A stretch of 64,000 nt of DNA, taken from assembly GCA_027619415.1 (NCBI GenBank), contig JAQCFO010000001.1:62001-126000 (forward strand), written 5' to 3'. Shown here in pieces: positions 28,532 to 37,216 of the stretch. Positions within the stretch are counted from its first letter, which is position 1, and each line of letters starts with the position of its first letter. The notes under the pieces were generated by a model, which had not been told where the DNA came from, searched no databases, and saw only the letters and a list, made by a program, of their open reading frames with translations. Source of the stretch: Bacteroidota bacterium (GTDB lineage: Bacteria; Bacteroidota; Bacteroidia; Flavobacteriales; Flavobacteriaceae). Made by a program: the position numbers and the translations under genes.

Positions 28532-29491
28532 TTATAACTTATACTCTTTTAAGATATCTGCACAACTTTCAATTGATTTTATTCCATTAACACCCTTTCC
28601 TGCTTGCCAAAATTTGATTGAATCATCAAATGCAGTTTTACTATAATTTTTTAATCCTTTATTCATTAAATACATTCTTGCGTATTTTTTAAGTTTATCA
28701 CTTCTAAGCATAAAATTAATAATTGGACCGGTTCTAAGCCCTCCTTTCATTATATCTTTAGTTTTTATAACAGATGAGTTGTTTCCAGCTATTTTGTTTG
28801 TCCATACTATATCTTTTTCATTAGAATCTACAATAGCTTGTTTATAACTGTTAGTAACTATGCATTCTTCAGATGCAAGAAATCTAGTACCAAGCTGAAC
28901 TCCAGCATAACCCATTTCTAACACCTTTTTGTAGTCTTCCTTATTTCCAACACCTCCGGCACATATTAAAGGAATTTTAACATCTTTCAAGTCTTCTATA
29001 AACTTTTCAGCAGATTGAATACCAGTTTGTCCACCCGCTCTCCAGTTTATACAATTTAGTCCGTCAACTCCGCAATCAACCATAGCAAGAGCAACTTTTT
29101 TATTTGGGACATCATGATAAACTTTAATTCCATTTTGTTTTGCAACTTTTACAATTTCATTAGGCTTTCCTAGTGAGGTTAGAAAGAATTTTACACCTTC
29201 TTCAATGGAAATGTCCATCCATTTTTTCATTTGATCATGATACTTTTGATTAGCACCTCCAAAAATTGTAAAGTTAACCCCAAAGGGTTTTTTAGTTAAT
29301 TTTTTAATAAGTTTAAGTCCTTCTCTGAAATCATGACCATATAAAAAAGTTAAAGAAAGTGGTTGAACTACACCAAAACCACCAGCTTCTGAAACAGCTG
29401 CTATTAACTCAGGATTAGAACCTGGGTACATTGGCCCACAAACAACTGGTATTGATGCTCCAGTGTCATTTAGAAAAGTTTTTGTTTTCAT
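28532..29491 (-). CDS. Nitronate monooxygenase-family flavoprotein
   Basis: A 319-residue FMN TIM-barrel protein of the NMO/2-nitropropane dioxygenase family. It begins with PVVCGPMYPGSN and has AVSEAGGFGVVQ, then a phosphate-binding LICAGGVGNKEDY and LGTRFLASEE. True nitronate oxidation is only one role of this family; the mycobacterial IpdC protein, which acts on a steroid CD-ring CoA thioester, belongs here too. Given the neighbouring ACAD, SDR and sulfatase genes, a role as a CoA-thioester oxidoreductase fits better than nitronate detoxification. A second copy lies at 43130-44098. Confidence 0.88.
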   Translation of the reverse strand: MKTKTFLNDTGASIPVVCGPMYPGSNPELIAAVSEAGGFGVVQPLSLTFLYGHDFREGLKLIKKLTKKPFGVNFTIFGGANQKYHDQMKKWMDISIEEGVKFFLTSLGKPNEIVKVAKQNGIKVYHDVPNKKVALAMVDCGVDGLNCINWRAGGQTGIQSAEKFIEDLKDVKIPLICAGGVGNKEDYKKVLEMGYAGVQLGTRFLASEECIVTNSYKQAIVDSNEKDIVWTNKIAGNNSSVIKTKDIMKGGLRTGPIINFMLRSDKLKKYARMYLMNKGLKNYSKTAFDDSIKFWQAGKGVNGIKSIESCADILKEYKL

Positions 29492-29494
29492 AAT

Positions 29495-30322
29495 CTATTT
29501 TGTAGAATATAAGTTAAATGTTTTTTTTAATCCAGCATCTCTGTGTTTTAGTGCTTCTTTATATCCAGGCATTTTTTCAAGATCAAGCATATTCCTTGCA
29601 AGGGGATATTCCATGATCCCTAAAGCTTGCCAATTTCCCTTAGTATCGTTTGGAACATTAAATTCAATTAAAGGTTCACCATTAAATCTTCCAACATATG
29701 TTATGTCACCTCCCATTAAAAGTACACTTCTTGAAGCGATATTGCCATATTTTTTATAATAGGCTTCTTTTCCGCTTATCACGATAGACAGATCACTGTA
29801 TTTAGCTGTTTCTCTGGCTTCTAATAGGTTAATCATGTAAGCTTTTTTATTAGAAGTCTCATTTAAAAGTCGTTCAGTTTGTTTTTTGCTTGGAAGAATC
29901 TCACTATTATTGTTTTCAATCAGCTCTTCTATTGATGAATTTTTAAATAATTTAAAAAGATATCCAACTGGCCTAAATAGTTTTAAAAAATTAAGTAATA
30001 ATCTAGATGGATTTTTAGGTAATACCATAAAAACTTGTAAAGCTTTTATGGTATTGAATTCTAATTTATTATTAAAAGCTTTTTCTAATATTTCTTTATT
30101 TTCAAACTCAATAATTGCTGCATTAGTCCAAAAATCTTCTTTTCCAATATTAGTATATTGACAATTAAACCAGTGAAGACAATTAATTTTATTATTTGAT
30201 ATACTAATTAGAAATTCTGAGCTATTTGAAAATTTAGAAAATTTAAAGAAATAGAATAATATAATTTTATTTGTATTTTCGGTATTTAAGAAATTAGATG
30301 GGTTGGGAATAAAATTAGTCAT
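29495..30322 (-). CDS. Unknown protein with a C-terminal DUF1330-like dimeric alpha/beta-barrel domain
   Basis: A 275-residue soluble protein, first gene of the eight-gene minus-strand unit controlled from the TetR-divergent promoter. The C-terminal half (about 160-275) looks like a DUF1330-type ferredoxin-like barrel: INLLEARETAKYSDL, AYYKKYG, IMEYPLARNMLDLEKMPGY and HRDAGLKKT are the usual landmarks. The N-terminal half may be a second, diverged copy of the fold (LHWFNCQY, NAAIIEFENKEILEKAF). Such barrels often bind or isomerise hydrophobic or aromatic compounds. I do not know a function for this architecture. Confidence 0.7.
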   Translation of the reverse strand: MTNFIPNPSNFLNTENTNKIILFYFFKFSKFSNSSEFLISISNNKINCLHWFNCQYTNIGKEDFWTNAAIIEFENKEILEKAFNNKLEFNTIKALQVFMVLPKNPSRLLLNFLKLFRPVGYLFKLFKNSSIEELIENNNSEILPSKKQTERLLNETSNKKAYMINLLEARETAKYSDLSIVISGKEAYYKKYGNIASRSVLLMGGDITYVGRFNGEPLIEFNVPNDTKGNWQALGIMEYPLARNMLDLEKMPGYKEALKHRDAGLKKTFNLYSTK

Positions 30323-30358
30323 AAATTGTTCTTAATATTATAAGCATGTTCTTTAAAT

Positions 30359-30376
30359 TTAGTATTTTTATACTAA
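30359..30376. promoter_or_regulatory. Palindromic operator TTAGTAT-N4-ATACTAA (copy 1)
   Basis: Perfect 7+7 palindrome with spacer TTTT. It lies in the divergent promoter between the TetR gene (GTG at 30401, 24 bases away) and the minus-strand unit starting at 30322 (36 bases away). This is the expected place for an autoregulated TetR operator. It shares sequence and spacing with the copies at 36659, 40530, 44110, 58100 and 60364. Confidence 0.8.
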
Positions 30377-30400
30377 TTAAACAAAATTTAATATCAAAAT

Positions 30401-31048
30401 GTGAGTAGTACAAGAATTAAAATTGTTGAGTCATCTATATTGTTATTTAATAATAAGGGTTTAGCTAATGTAAGGCTTCAAGACATAGCTGAATATAATA
30501 ATATTAGTCCTGGAAATTTAACTTATCATTTTAAAACAAAAAGAGATTTAATGGATTATATAATCTATTATATGATAAGAAAATTGGTGGAAAATGAGGT
30601 GAATCAAAAGGAGTTACTTAAAGAATTATCGTTATATAAAATTTTTAAAAATCATCTTATTTTTTTGATTAGTTATCGTTTTTTCTTTAGAGATATTTTA
30701 GAGATTATTAATTTGGTTCCTAATGCTAAATCTGTTTTTAGAGATGTTATAAGAGGAAATGAGAAGTTTACCACAACATACGTTAACATTGCTATTGAAA
30801 ACGGTTTTATGCTTAAAGAATCACACAAAGGTCAGTATTCAACTTTTGCAAAAAATAGCTGGGCAATAGTTAATTCATCATTAACTAAATGGGAAGTTTT
30901 AGAAGATTCTAAATCAAAGTATTCAAATACTATAATGGAAATTATGGAGCATCATTATCCATATTTGACTAAAGAAGGAATAGATAGATATGAAAAAAGA
31001 AAAAAGGAGATATCGAAAAAAATAGCAAATGATTTTAAAGCCCTTTAA
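30401..31048 (+). CDS. TetR/AcrR-family transcriptional regulator, likely island repressor
   Basis: A 215-residue regulator with an N-terminal helix-turn-helix at about residues 22-45 (RLQDIAEYNNISPGNLTYHF) and an all-helical ligand domain. It starts at GTG 30401; the ATG two bases upstream is followed at once by TGA. The C-terminal segment YPYLTKEGIDRYEK resembles that of the second TetR (53039), so they are paralogues. A perfect TTAGTAT-N4-ATACTAA palindrome lies in its promoter and the same site precedes five other island units. It is therefore the best candidate for the common repressor, released by a pathway intermediate. Confidence 0.9.
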   Translation: MSSTRIKIVESSILLFNNKGLANVRLQDIAEYNNISPGNLTYHFKTKRDLMDYIIYYMIRKLVENEVNQKELLKELSLYKIFKNHLIFLISYRFFFRDILEIINLVPNAKSVFRDVIRGNEKFTTTYVNIAIENGFMLKESHKGQYSTFAKNSWAIVNSSLTKWEVLEDSKSKYSNTIMEIMEHHYPYLTKEGIDRYEKRKKEISKKIANDFKAL

Positions 31049-31053
31049 TCTAT

Positions 31054-31866
31054 TTATATCGGATAGTAATCTGGTTTTATTATAGTTGGAAATGTAATTC
31101 TAAAAGTTTCAGCACCAGAGAAGTTTGGGGCTAATAAACGTTCTCTTGTAAATTCTCCGCTAATGCCTTTAAAAATGCCTGTTCCACCAATTACAGTACC
31201 ATTAAAAACTTCACCTTTTATTCCCCATACAAACAGCATAGTTCCTGTAATTGTATCTTTTGAAGGTTCATTAACATCACCACGATTTTTAGATCTAAAT
31301 GCGAATGTAGCTGTTTGTTCTAAAATTATTTTATTCTCTAGTTTTTTACATTCTTTAACACTTTTAATATAAGCTTCTATTATTTGCTCTTTTGAACTTG
31401 TAGGAATCAGTTTCCTGTTAATAGAGCTCGCTATAAACTCACTTGAAATATCAGTGAAAAACCTATTAAATGCTGTAAAGTTTCCAATAACTCGATTGGG
31501 ATATTTTGCAACCTGAACTAATGGATCATCTTTTTCTAATTTTAAACCACCTGAAGTTTTTTCTATGAAATGAGGATCTTTTGGATCTAATTCTAGTGGG
31601 CTACAACACTCATTGTCTTGGATAGTACTATTGCTGTAAATTGGACCACCACCATGTAATATTAAACCATTACTATTTACTTCTTTTTTAGAAAGTGAAA
31701 ATAATTTCAATTTTATTGAATAAGGAATAAAAGGAATTCTAGAAAGAATAAATTTTCTTTTTATTAATGGTAAGCTACTTACCATTTCAAGATTAAAAGT
31801 TTGTCCAAATAACGGTCCGTTTGAAACTGATTCAATTGTTAAGTTGTTGTTTTTTATATCTTTCAT
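31054..31866 (-). CDS. Unknown protein with an allene-oxide-cyclase/dirigent-like C-terminal segment
   Basis: A 270-residue soluble protein with no signal peptide. The C-terminal third (about 190-270) has GTMLFVWG and then GTVIGGTGIFKGISGEFTRE. This last motif resembles the GG-GxFxGxxG turn of allene oxide cyclase and dirigent-like beta barrels, which bind hydrophobic substrates. The N-terminal part is unassigned. It is the last gene of the 36651-31054 unit, right after the membrane-fused sulfatase, and converges with the TetR gene at a six-base gap. A lipid-binding or cyclase role is a guess from fold resemblance. Confidence 0.65.
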   Translation of the reverse strand: MKDIKNNNLTIESVSNGPLFGQTFNLEMVSSLPLIKRKFILSRIPFIPYSIKLKLFSLSKKEVNSNGLILHGGGPIYSNSTIQDNECCSPLELDPKDPHFIEKTSGGLKLEKDDPLVQVAKYPNRVIGNFTAFNRFFTDISSEFIASSINRKLIPTSSKEQIIEAYIKSVKECKKLENKIILEQTATFAFRSKNRGDVNEPSKDTITGTMLFVWGIKGEVFNGTVIGGTGIFKGISGEFTRERLLAPNFSGAETFRITFPTIIKPDYYPI

Positions 31867-31867
31867 T

Positions 31868-34189
31868 TTACCAAGGAAAATAATATTTTTTAGAATTTAC
31901 TGAATTACTTACTGGAATATAAACATCAGCGTTTGAATCCCATTTTGATTTTTTTAATGTCATATTCCATTTATTCCATTTTTCAGTTAGTTCTTGAGCT
32001 TTTTTAGGGTATTTTGATATTAAATTAATTTTTTCTGAAGGATCTTCATCAATTTTAGTTAATATCTCGAAATTTTCTTTTTCGTTTATATGCAGTTTGA
32101 AATTTTCAGAAATTATAGATTTCACATAACCGGTTTTCCAAAATAATTCTTTGTGAGGAATACTCTCATTTGAACTTAAATAGGGTAGTAGCGAAACACC
32201 ATCAAACTTATTATTTTTTGATGGCGAGTTAACAGCATCTAAAATAGTAGGCACTATATCAAGTAAACTAACCATATTTGAATAATTCTCTTGGGGTTTG
32301 ATTTTTTCTGGCCATTCCATCATCATCGGAACAATAGTGCCTCCTTCAAAATTAGACATCTTTCCTCCAATGTAGGGTGAATTATCTGTGGCTCTAGTAT
32401 AAGTAGCCCCACCATTGTCACTTGTAAAAATAATTAATGTATTTTCCGCAATTCCTTCATCATTAAGAGCTTTTTTAATTTCACCAATACTATCATCTAA
32501 ATTCTTTATCATAGCATAATAAACTCTTTTATTATGATCCTTAATGTGTGAGAACTGGTCATAATATTTTTTTTGAGCCTGAAAAGGTCCATGAGGAGCC
32601 ATATGAGATAAGTGTAGAAAAAATGGTATATTTTTATTTACTTTAATGTAATCAACAGCTCTTTTTGTAAAAACATCTGTTAAATATTCTGAATTTTTTG
32701 GAATTGTTTTTTTTCCATTTTCTAGAGTGTGATAATTAGTTACCTGCCAAGTTATAAAGTCAGCAAAATCCCATGTATGTCTAGATTCTATAATATTATC
32801 CTGATTAATTGGAGCGTATAGTGATCCAGCCCCTGAAATTCCATAATGAAAGTCAAATCCAAAATTTGTAGCATTAAATTTTGAATGTGTTCCCATATGC
32901 CACTTTCCAATTACAGAAGTCTGGTAACCCATTTTCTTTAAATAATCTCCTATTGTATTTACAAAAGGATTTAAACCTCTTTTATTAATAGGAGTATCAT
33001 TTTCATACCATTTTTTGAAATTATCTTGATGTCCAAATCTTTTAAAATCTGCTTTTCTAACCCTAGGACTATAATTAAATAGATCCGGTAAGAATTCAAA
33101 TCCATATCTCTGTTGATAGTTGCCTGTTAAAAATGCAGCTCTTGAAGGCGCACATACTGAAGCTGTTGCATAAGCTCTAGAAAAATTAATTCCGTTTTTA
33201 GCTATTTGATCAATATTTTTAGTCTCTATTAATGTATTACCATTATATGAAATGTCGTTGTACCCTAAATCGTCTGCAACAATTAAAATTACATTAGGAC
33301 TAACTGTTTTATTCAATGATAGATCTGTGTATACTGCAGGATTAGAGTCAGAAAAAACAAATGAATTATAAAATGATATAAATGAAAAAATTATGATAAT
33401 TGAAAAACCAGTATAAACAAGCTTTAGCTTATTTTTAAGGTAAAACCATATCACTTCGCTTAACAACAGTGTAGGTAAAAAATATTTCCAGGTCCTTGTA
33501 AATTCATCTTCAAAAAATCCTATTGGAGAGTCAACTCCTATTTCAAAATGGTAAAGATGAATCTCGATAAGCTGAATAATCCAAGCTAACATGGATCCTG
33601 AAATGGAGATAAAAAGTATTTTTTTAATTGAACCTTTTAGTTTTTTATTAGCTACTTTATTTATATAGTACAACCCTGGAAAAACAAGAATTATAAAAAG
33701 TAGTATTATTCTAAAAAAAGACTTGTCGCTTACTGTTGTTGGCAATGCAAACAGAACGTAATTAGTCGTAATTAAAGCAGTTGTTATTATTGCAAATGAG
33801 TAGAGTAGAAGCTTACTGAAATTATTTGCTAAACTTTTTTTTTTAATTATAAAATATATACCAATACATCCTAACACAAGATGAAAAAATCCAGGTGCAG
33901 GAGTTTCAAATCCAGAACTCAAGTTTGATTGAATAACTGCGTAAGCTATTCCGATATTAAAAATTGAAAATATAATTAAAAAAGGTTTGTGTAAATTATT
34001 AAGATTAAAAAATTTCCAAATATATAATGCGAAAAGTCCAAGGGAAAATGCGGCTACGCCATACATTTTCGCAAAACCTAAAGTAAGTTGACTGACATTA
34101 TTAAATTCAGGTATTTTATCAGCAGCAAAAAACAAAACTATCCCTGCTAGAATTTCAAAAAATGCTATTAAAAGAAAAAACCTTTTCAT
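31868..34189 (-). CDS. Sulfatase fused to a polytopic membrane domain
   Basis: A 773-residue protein in two parts. Residues 1 to about 285 contain roughly eight or nine hydrophobic helices, a membrane domain I do not recognise. Residues from about 297 onward form a complete type I sulfatase: VADDLGYND, then CAPSR with the formylglycine cysteine at residue 346. AFLTGN, GKWHMGTHSK, HMAPHGPFQ and FTSDNGGA follow. Most sulfatases carry only a signal peptide or a single anchor, so this long membrane module is unusual. It may place the active site at the membrane surface or handle a lipid substrate. The start overlaps the preceding membrane-protein gene by one base. Confidence 0.9.
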   Translation of the reverse strand: MKRFFLLIAFFEILAGIVLFFAADKIPEFNNVSQLTLGFAKMYGVAAFSLGLFALYIWKFFNLNNLHKPFLIIFSIFNIGIAYAVIQSNLSSGFETPAPGFFHLVLGCIGIYFIIKKKSLANNFSKLLLYSFAIITTALITTNYVLFALPTTVSDKSFFRIILLFIILVFPGLYYINKVANKKLKGSIKKILFISISGSMLAWIIQLIEIHLYHFEIGVDSPIGFFEDEFTRTWKYFLPTLLLSEVIWFYLKNKLKLVYTGFSIIIIFSFISFYNSFVFSDSNPAVYTDLSLNKTVSPNVILIVADDLGYNDISYNGNTLIETKNIDQIAKNGINFSRAYATASVCAPSRAAFLTGNYQQRYGFEFLPDLFNYSPRVRKADFKRFGHQDNFKKWYENDTPINKRGLNPFVNTIGDYLKKMGYQTSVIGKWHMGTHSKFNATNFGFDFHYGISGAGSLYAPINQDNIIESRHTWDFADFITWQVTNYHTLENGKKTIPKNSEYLTDVFTKRAVDYIKVNKNIPFFLHLSHMAPHGPFQAQKKYYDQFSHIKDHNKRVYYAMIKNLDDSIGEIKKALNDEGIAENTLIIFTSDNGGATYTRATDNSPYIGGKMSNFEGGTIVPMMMEWPEKIKPQENYSNMVSLLDIVPTILDAVNSPSKNNKFDGVSLLPYLSSNESIPHKELFWKTGYVKSIISENFKLHINEKENFEILTKIDEDPSEKINLISKYPKKAQELTEKWNKWNMTLKKSKWDSNADVYIPVSNSVNSKKYYFPW

Positions 34190-34662
34190 TATTGTTTTCT
34201 TTTTTTAAAAGATAATACAAATAACAATATAAAAACAACAGGACCAATTCTTCTTAAATATAATCCTGGTGGAGTTTTGGAATAGTAAATACTCATATCA
34301 CTTTCCATGATAAAATTTGAGATAAATGGTCCGCCAATTAGTTGAAAGAAGTATATTAAAAAAAGTAATGGAATTAGATTGTTATATCTTAATATAATAA
34401 CAAACCCCACAATTGATAATAATAATTGGTTTAGCCCCCATAGGTGACCAAAAAAGTATATTATTTGATTAGGATCTGGAATACCAACTAATTCTTTTAA
34501 ACCAGCTATTTGCATTAAACCAGCATCTTGAAGAAAAAGATGTATTAAGCTTCTTGCAAAAAAAAGGATATTAAAAAAAAGTAAACTATATATGATAATT
34601 TTGTAGCCCTTAAAACTATTATCAGCTTTTTTTGGAAACAATATTTTAAAAAAATTATTCAT
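34189..34662 (-). CDS. Small polytopic membrane protein
   Basis: A 157-residue inner-membrane protein with about four helices (roughly residues 20-40, 75-95, 98-115 and 135-152). An N-terminal cytoplasmic stretch precedes them and a KKRKQ tail ends it. No family recognised. It sits tightly between a DJ-1/PfpI-like gene (eight-base overlap) and the membrane-fused sulfatase (one-base overlap). It may therefore form a complex with the sulfatase's membrane domain. Confidence 0.65.
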   Translation of the reverse strand: MNNFFKILFPKKADNSFKGYKIIIYSLLFFNILFFARSLIHLFLQDAGLMQIAGLKELVGIPDPNQIIYFFGHLWGLNQLLLSIVGFVIILRYNNLIPLLFLIYFFQLIGGPFISNFIMESDMSIYYSKTPPGLYLRRIGPVVFILLFVLSFKKRKQ

Positions 34663-35512
34663 TTTTATTTTTTAAGATTTCCATCATCTTTTGAGGTGTT
34701 TCGTGTCCAGCATTTTGATTTTGTCCAGTTACAAACTTAGCTTCGTCGTCGTAGACTGTTAGATTAGCAAATACATCTCTAAATGCTGTTTTACTCTCAA
34801 ATATTACACCTGCTTTTATTAACTCATCTTCAGGGTGTTGTGGTGTAAAGTCAATTCCTAATTCTTTGATTTGTTTACTTGTAACCCCTGTCATTCTTTT
34901 GTTTTCTATAATTAAGTTACCCAAAGAATCTTTGGCTTTAATAAAACCCAAAACTCCGTGACATACAGCCCCTATTACAGTTTTTTTGTTGTAATAGGCT
35001 TGACTAATTTTTTTTCCAAGAATTTCAGAGTAACCTAAATCATAGGCTGCTCCCCATCCACCAGAAATAAATACTAAATCATACTGATTCATTTCTAAAT
35101 CATCAATTAATATTGAGTTTTTAACTTTTTTCAGAAGAATATTATCATCAAGATACCTATCATCTTCTTTAGTCTTAATTGCATAAAAAAATGATTCAGG
35201 ATCAATAGGGATTTCACCTCCTTTTATACTTGCTATATCAACTTCAATTCCTGAATTAATGAATTCATAATATGGTACGGTTAATTCTGATGCAAATACT
35301 CCAGTTAATTTACCATCAGTCTCCCCAGGCTTACTTAATACACTATGGCTTGTAGAAATAATTACAGCTTTTTTATTTTTAAAATCATAGTTTTTACTTC
35401 CTTCAAAGACTGGATGTAAACCTGCGTTATTTAACAATGTAGGTAAGAAAATAAAAAATATTATTATTATTCCAGAAATAAGTCCAATTATTTTTAAAGT
35501 TTTTTTTTTCAT
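34655..35512 (-). CDS. DJ-1/PfpI-family (class I glutamine amidotransferase-like) protein
   Basis: A 285-residue protein with one N-terminal membrane helix (about 6-26) and a DJ-1/PfpI domain. The domain has KAVIISTSHS, VDIASIKGGEIPIDPES, DLVFISGGWGAAYDL and the nucleophile elbow GAVCHGVLG with the reactive cysteine. TPQHPEDELI and TGQNQNAGHETP close it. Family members include chaperones, glyoxalases and isocyanide or ketone hydratases. The start shares one base with the stop of the hydrolase upstream, so translation is coupled. The role in the island is unknown; a carbonyl-processing step is possible. Confidence 0.85.
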   Translation of the reverse strand: MKKKTLKIIGLISGIIIIFFIFLPTLLNNAGLHPVFEGSKNYDFKNKKAVIISTSHSVLSKPGETDGKLTGVFASELTVPYYEFINSGIEVDIASIKGGEIPIDPESFFYAIKTKEDDRYLDDNILLKKVKNSILIDDLEMNQYDLVFISGGWGAAYDLGYSEILGKKISQAYYNKKTVIGAVCHGVLGFIKAKDSLGNLIIENKRMTGVTSKQIKELGIDFTPQHPEDELIKAGVIFESKTAFRDVFANLTVYDDEAKFVTGQNQNAGHETPQKMMEILKNKNE

Positions 35513-36651
35513 TAAATTTTATTTTTCACTATAAATTTATGCATTCTATCTGCCATCATTTCACCAATATCTTCTTGAATAAAATGATTGGCTTCTTTGA
35601 ATTGCTCATGATTCTGACCTTTAGCCCCTGGAACCATTTTTATAAATCTGTTCTGAATTCTTGGAGTTCCAAGCAGCTTATCCTGTAATCCAATTAAAGA
35701 TAAAAAAGGTTTTTCAAATTTTTTTAAACCCTCAATTGCTTTTAAAGTCTGTCCTGTAATACCAGCATTCATTGAAGGTAATGTTCTAGGTCCTGCCATG
35801 TAAATGAAAGAGGGGAATGGAGCGCTGTAAGCATTGAGAATATCATCACTTTTTTTAAAATTTCTTGAAAAAGATAATTTCATAATACTTTTAATATCAA
35901 CCATTGGAGCCGTTAAACAGTAGAGTATCCATGCTTGAAAGCTTTCTACAGCAAACCCTCCAAGAGAATAATAAGCCATAGCACCAACAAAACTTTTGAT
36001 TTTAGTGTTAATTTCAATTGTTTCTGGAATATATAGAGGATTTGTTTCTTTAGTAAAATTTGGAAGTTCAGCATTAGCTGCAATTATTCCTGAAAATAAA
36101 TTAGGGTTTTCACCAGCAATTCTAAGCCCAATAAGACTTCCCCAATCTTGGCAAAAAAGAGTCATGTTCTTTAACTTAAGCCCATTAATAAAAGTCAGAA
36201 TATTTTCACAATGTGTTTCATATGTATGATATTTAATTGAAATAGGCTTATCTGATTTACCCATACCTATTAGATCTGGTGCAATACACCTATATCCTTT
36301 AGATACCAAGTCATGAATCATTGTGCGGTACAAGTAGGACCATACAGGTTGACCATGAAGAAGTAACAAGATTTTGCCATCACTTGGGCCTGCATCTACA
36401 TAATGAATTTTTATTCCATGTAAATCAAAATAGTTTTCATTAAAATTATAGTCAGGTAGATTTAAAAAACATTTTGAAGGGGTTTTTACATATTCAATTC
36501 CGTTTTGTGTTTTATGAATTTTAACATTATTATCCCAATATACTTTTTCTGGAAGTGGAGCAATATTTTGTATTTTGCGACCTTTGGCTTCTCTATCAAT
36601 TTTTATTGAAGAACCAATTAGTTTTACAATTAATTTTTTAAGCTTCCTCAT
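35512..36651 (-). CDS. Alpha/beta hydrolase, haloalkane-dehalogenase-like
   Basis: A 379-residue hydrolase with the landmarks of haloalkane dehalogenases: HGQPVWSYLYR (oxyanion His-Gly and halide region), PDLIGMGKSDKP, the nucleophile elbow LFCQDWGSLIG with Asp followed by Trp, and a C-terminal EANHFIQED with the catalytic His. The Asp nucleophile means it is not an ordinary esterase; epoxide or C-halogen cleavage are possible. It carries about 50 extra N-terminal residues. It is the first gene of the 36651-31054 unit, and a perfect operator palindrome lies seven bases before its start. Confidence 0.88.
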   Translation of the reverse strand: MRKLKKLIVKLIGSSIKIDREAKGRKIQNIAPLPEKVYWDNNVKIHKTQNGIEYVKTPSKCFLNLPDYNFNENYFDLHGIKIHYVDAGPSDGKILLLLHGQPVWSYLYRTMIHDLVSKGYRCIAPDLIGMGKSDKPISIKYHTYETHCENILTFINGLKLKNMTLFCQDWGSLIGLRIAGENPNLFSGIIAANAELPNFTKETNPLYIPETIEINTKIKSFVGAMAYYSLGGFAVESFQAWILYCLTAPMVDIKSIMKLSFSRNFKKSDDILNAYSAPFPSFIYMAGPRTLPSMNAGITGQTLKAIEGLKKFEKPFLSLIGLQDKLLGTPRIQNRFIKMVPGAKGQNHEQFKEANHFIQEDIGEMMADRMHKFIVKNKI

Positions 36652-36658
36652 ATAATAA

Positions 36659-36676
36659 TTAGTATTAAAATACTAA
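36659..36676. promoter_or_regulatory. Palindromic operator TTAGTAT-N4-ATACTAA (copy 2)
   Basis: Perfect 14/14 match, spacer TAAA, seven bases upstream of the start of the haloalkane-dehalogenase-like gene on the minus strand. Binding here would block transcription start or early elongation of the 36651-31054 unit. Confidence 0.75.
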
Positions 36677-36700
36677 TTTAAATAAAAATGTATACAAAAA

Positions 36701-37216
36701 CTATTTAATCACAATACTTTTTTGAAGAGACTTGTAATAATCTATAGATTCTTTGTCTTTTTTCTCTACAAGTATTCTGATGATCATAAAACCTTTTTCA
36801 ACAGGTGATTGTATAGTATTTTCTTTTAAATTATTATTTAGAGATAGTTTGAGATCCAGTTTATTGGTGTTAAATTCCTGATCATTTTTCACATACCAGT
36901 TAATTGTGTTTGGTTTGTAAAACGAAACAGACCAATAGGTAGAATCAGGCATATTTCCTTTTAAATTCAAATCTTTTTTAGATAGATCATAAAAACTAAC
37001 AGAATATAAAAAATCAGGATTTGGCATTACTACATCTCTAGACTGATCGCTTGGAATGTCAAAATGTTTTATTTCATTATCCTTTATGTTTTGATTTTTT
37101 TCAATTTTATAATGAAAGACTTCGTAAACTAATTTTGGAATATAATTTATTGTTAATTGATATGAAACAAAGCTCATCAATAATAAAAACAATAAATAGA
37201 AAAATATTTTTTTCAT
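36701..37216 (-). CDS. DUF1254-family membrane-anchored protein
   Basis: A 171-residue protein with an N-terminal helix and a DUF1254 domain (RDVVMPNPDFLYSVSFYDL, MPDSTYWSVSFY). It overlaps the DUF1214 gene before it by four bases. In many bacteria DUF1254 and DUF1214 are fused in one protein; here they are two small anchored partners. Their function is unknown. Both are the last genes of the 40517-36701 unit. Confidence 0.82.
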   Translation of the reverse strand: MKKIFFYLLFLLLMSFVSYQLTINYIPKLVYEVFHYKIEKNQNIKDNEIKHFDIPSDQSRDVVMPNPDFLYSVSFYDLSKKDLNLKGNMPDSTYWSVSFYKPNTINWYVKNDQEFNTNKLDLKLSLNNNLKENTIQSPVEKGFMIIRILVEKKDKESIDYYKSLQKSIVIK

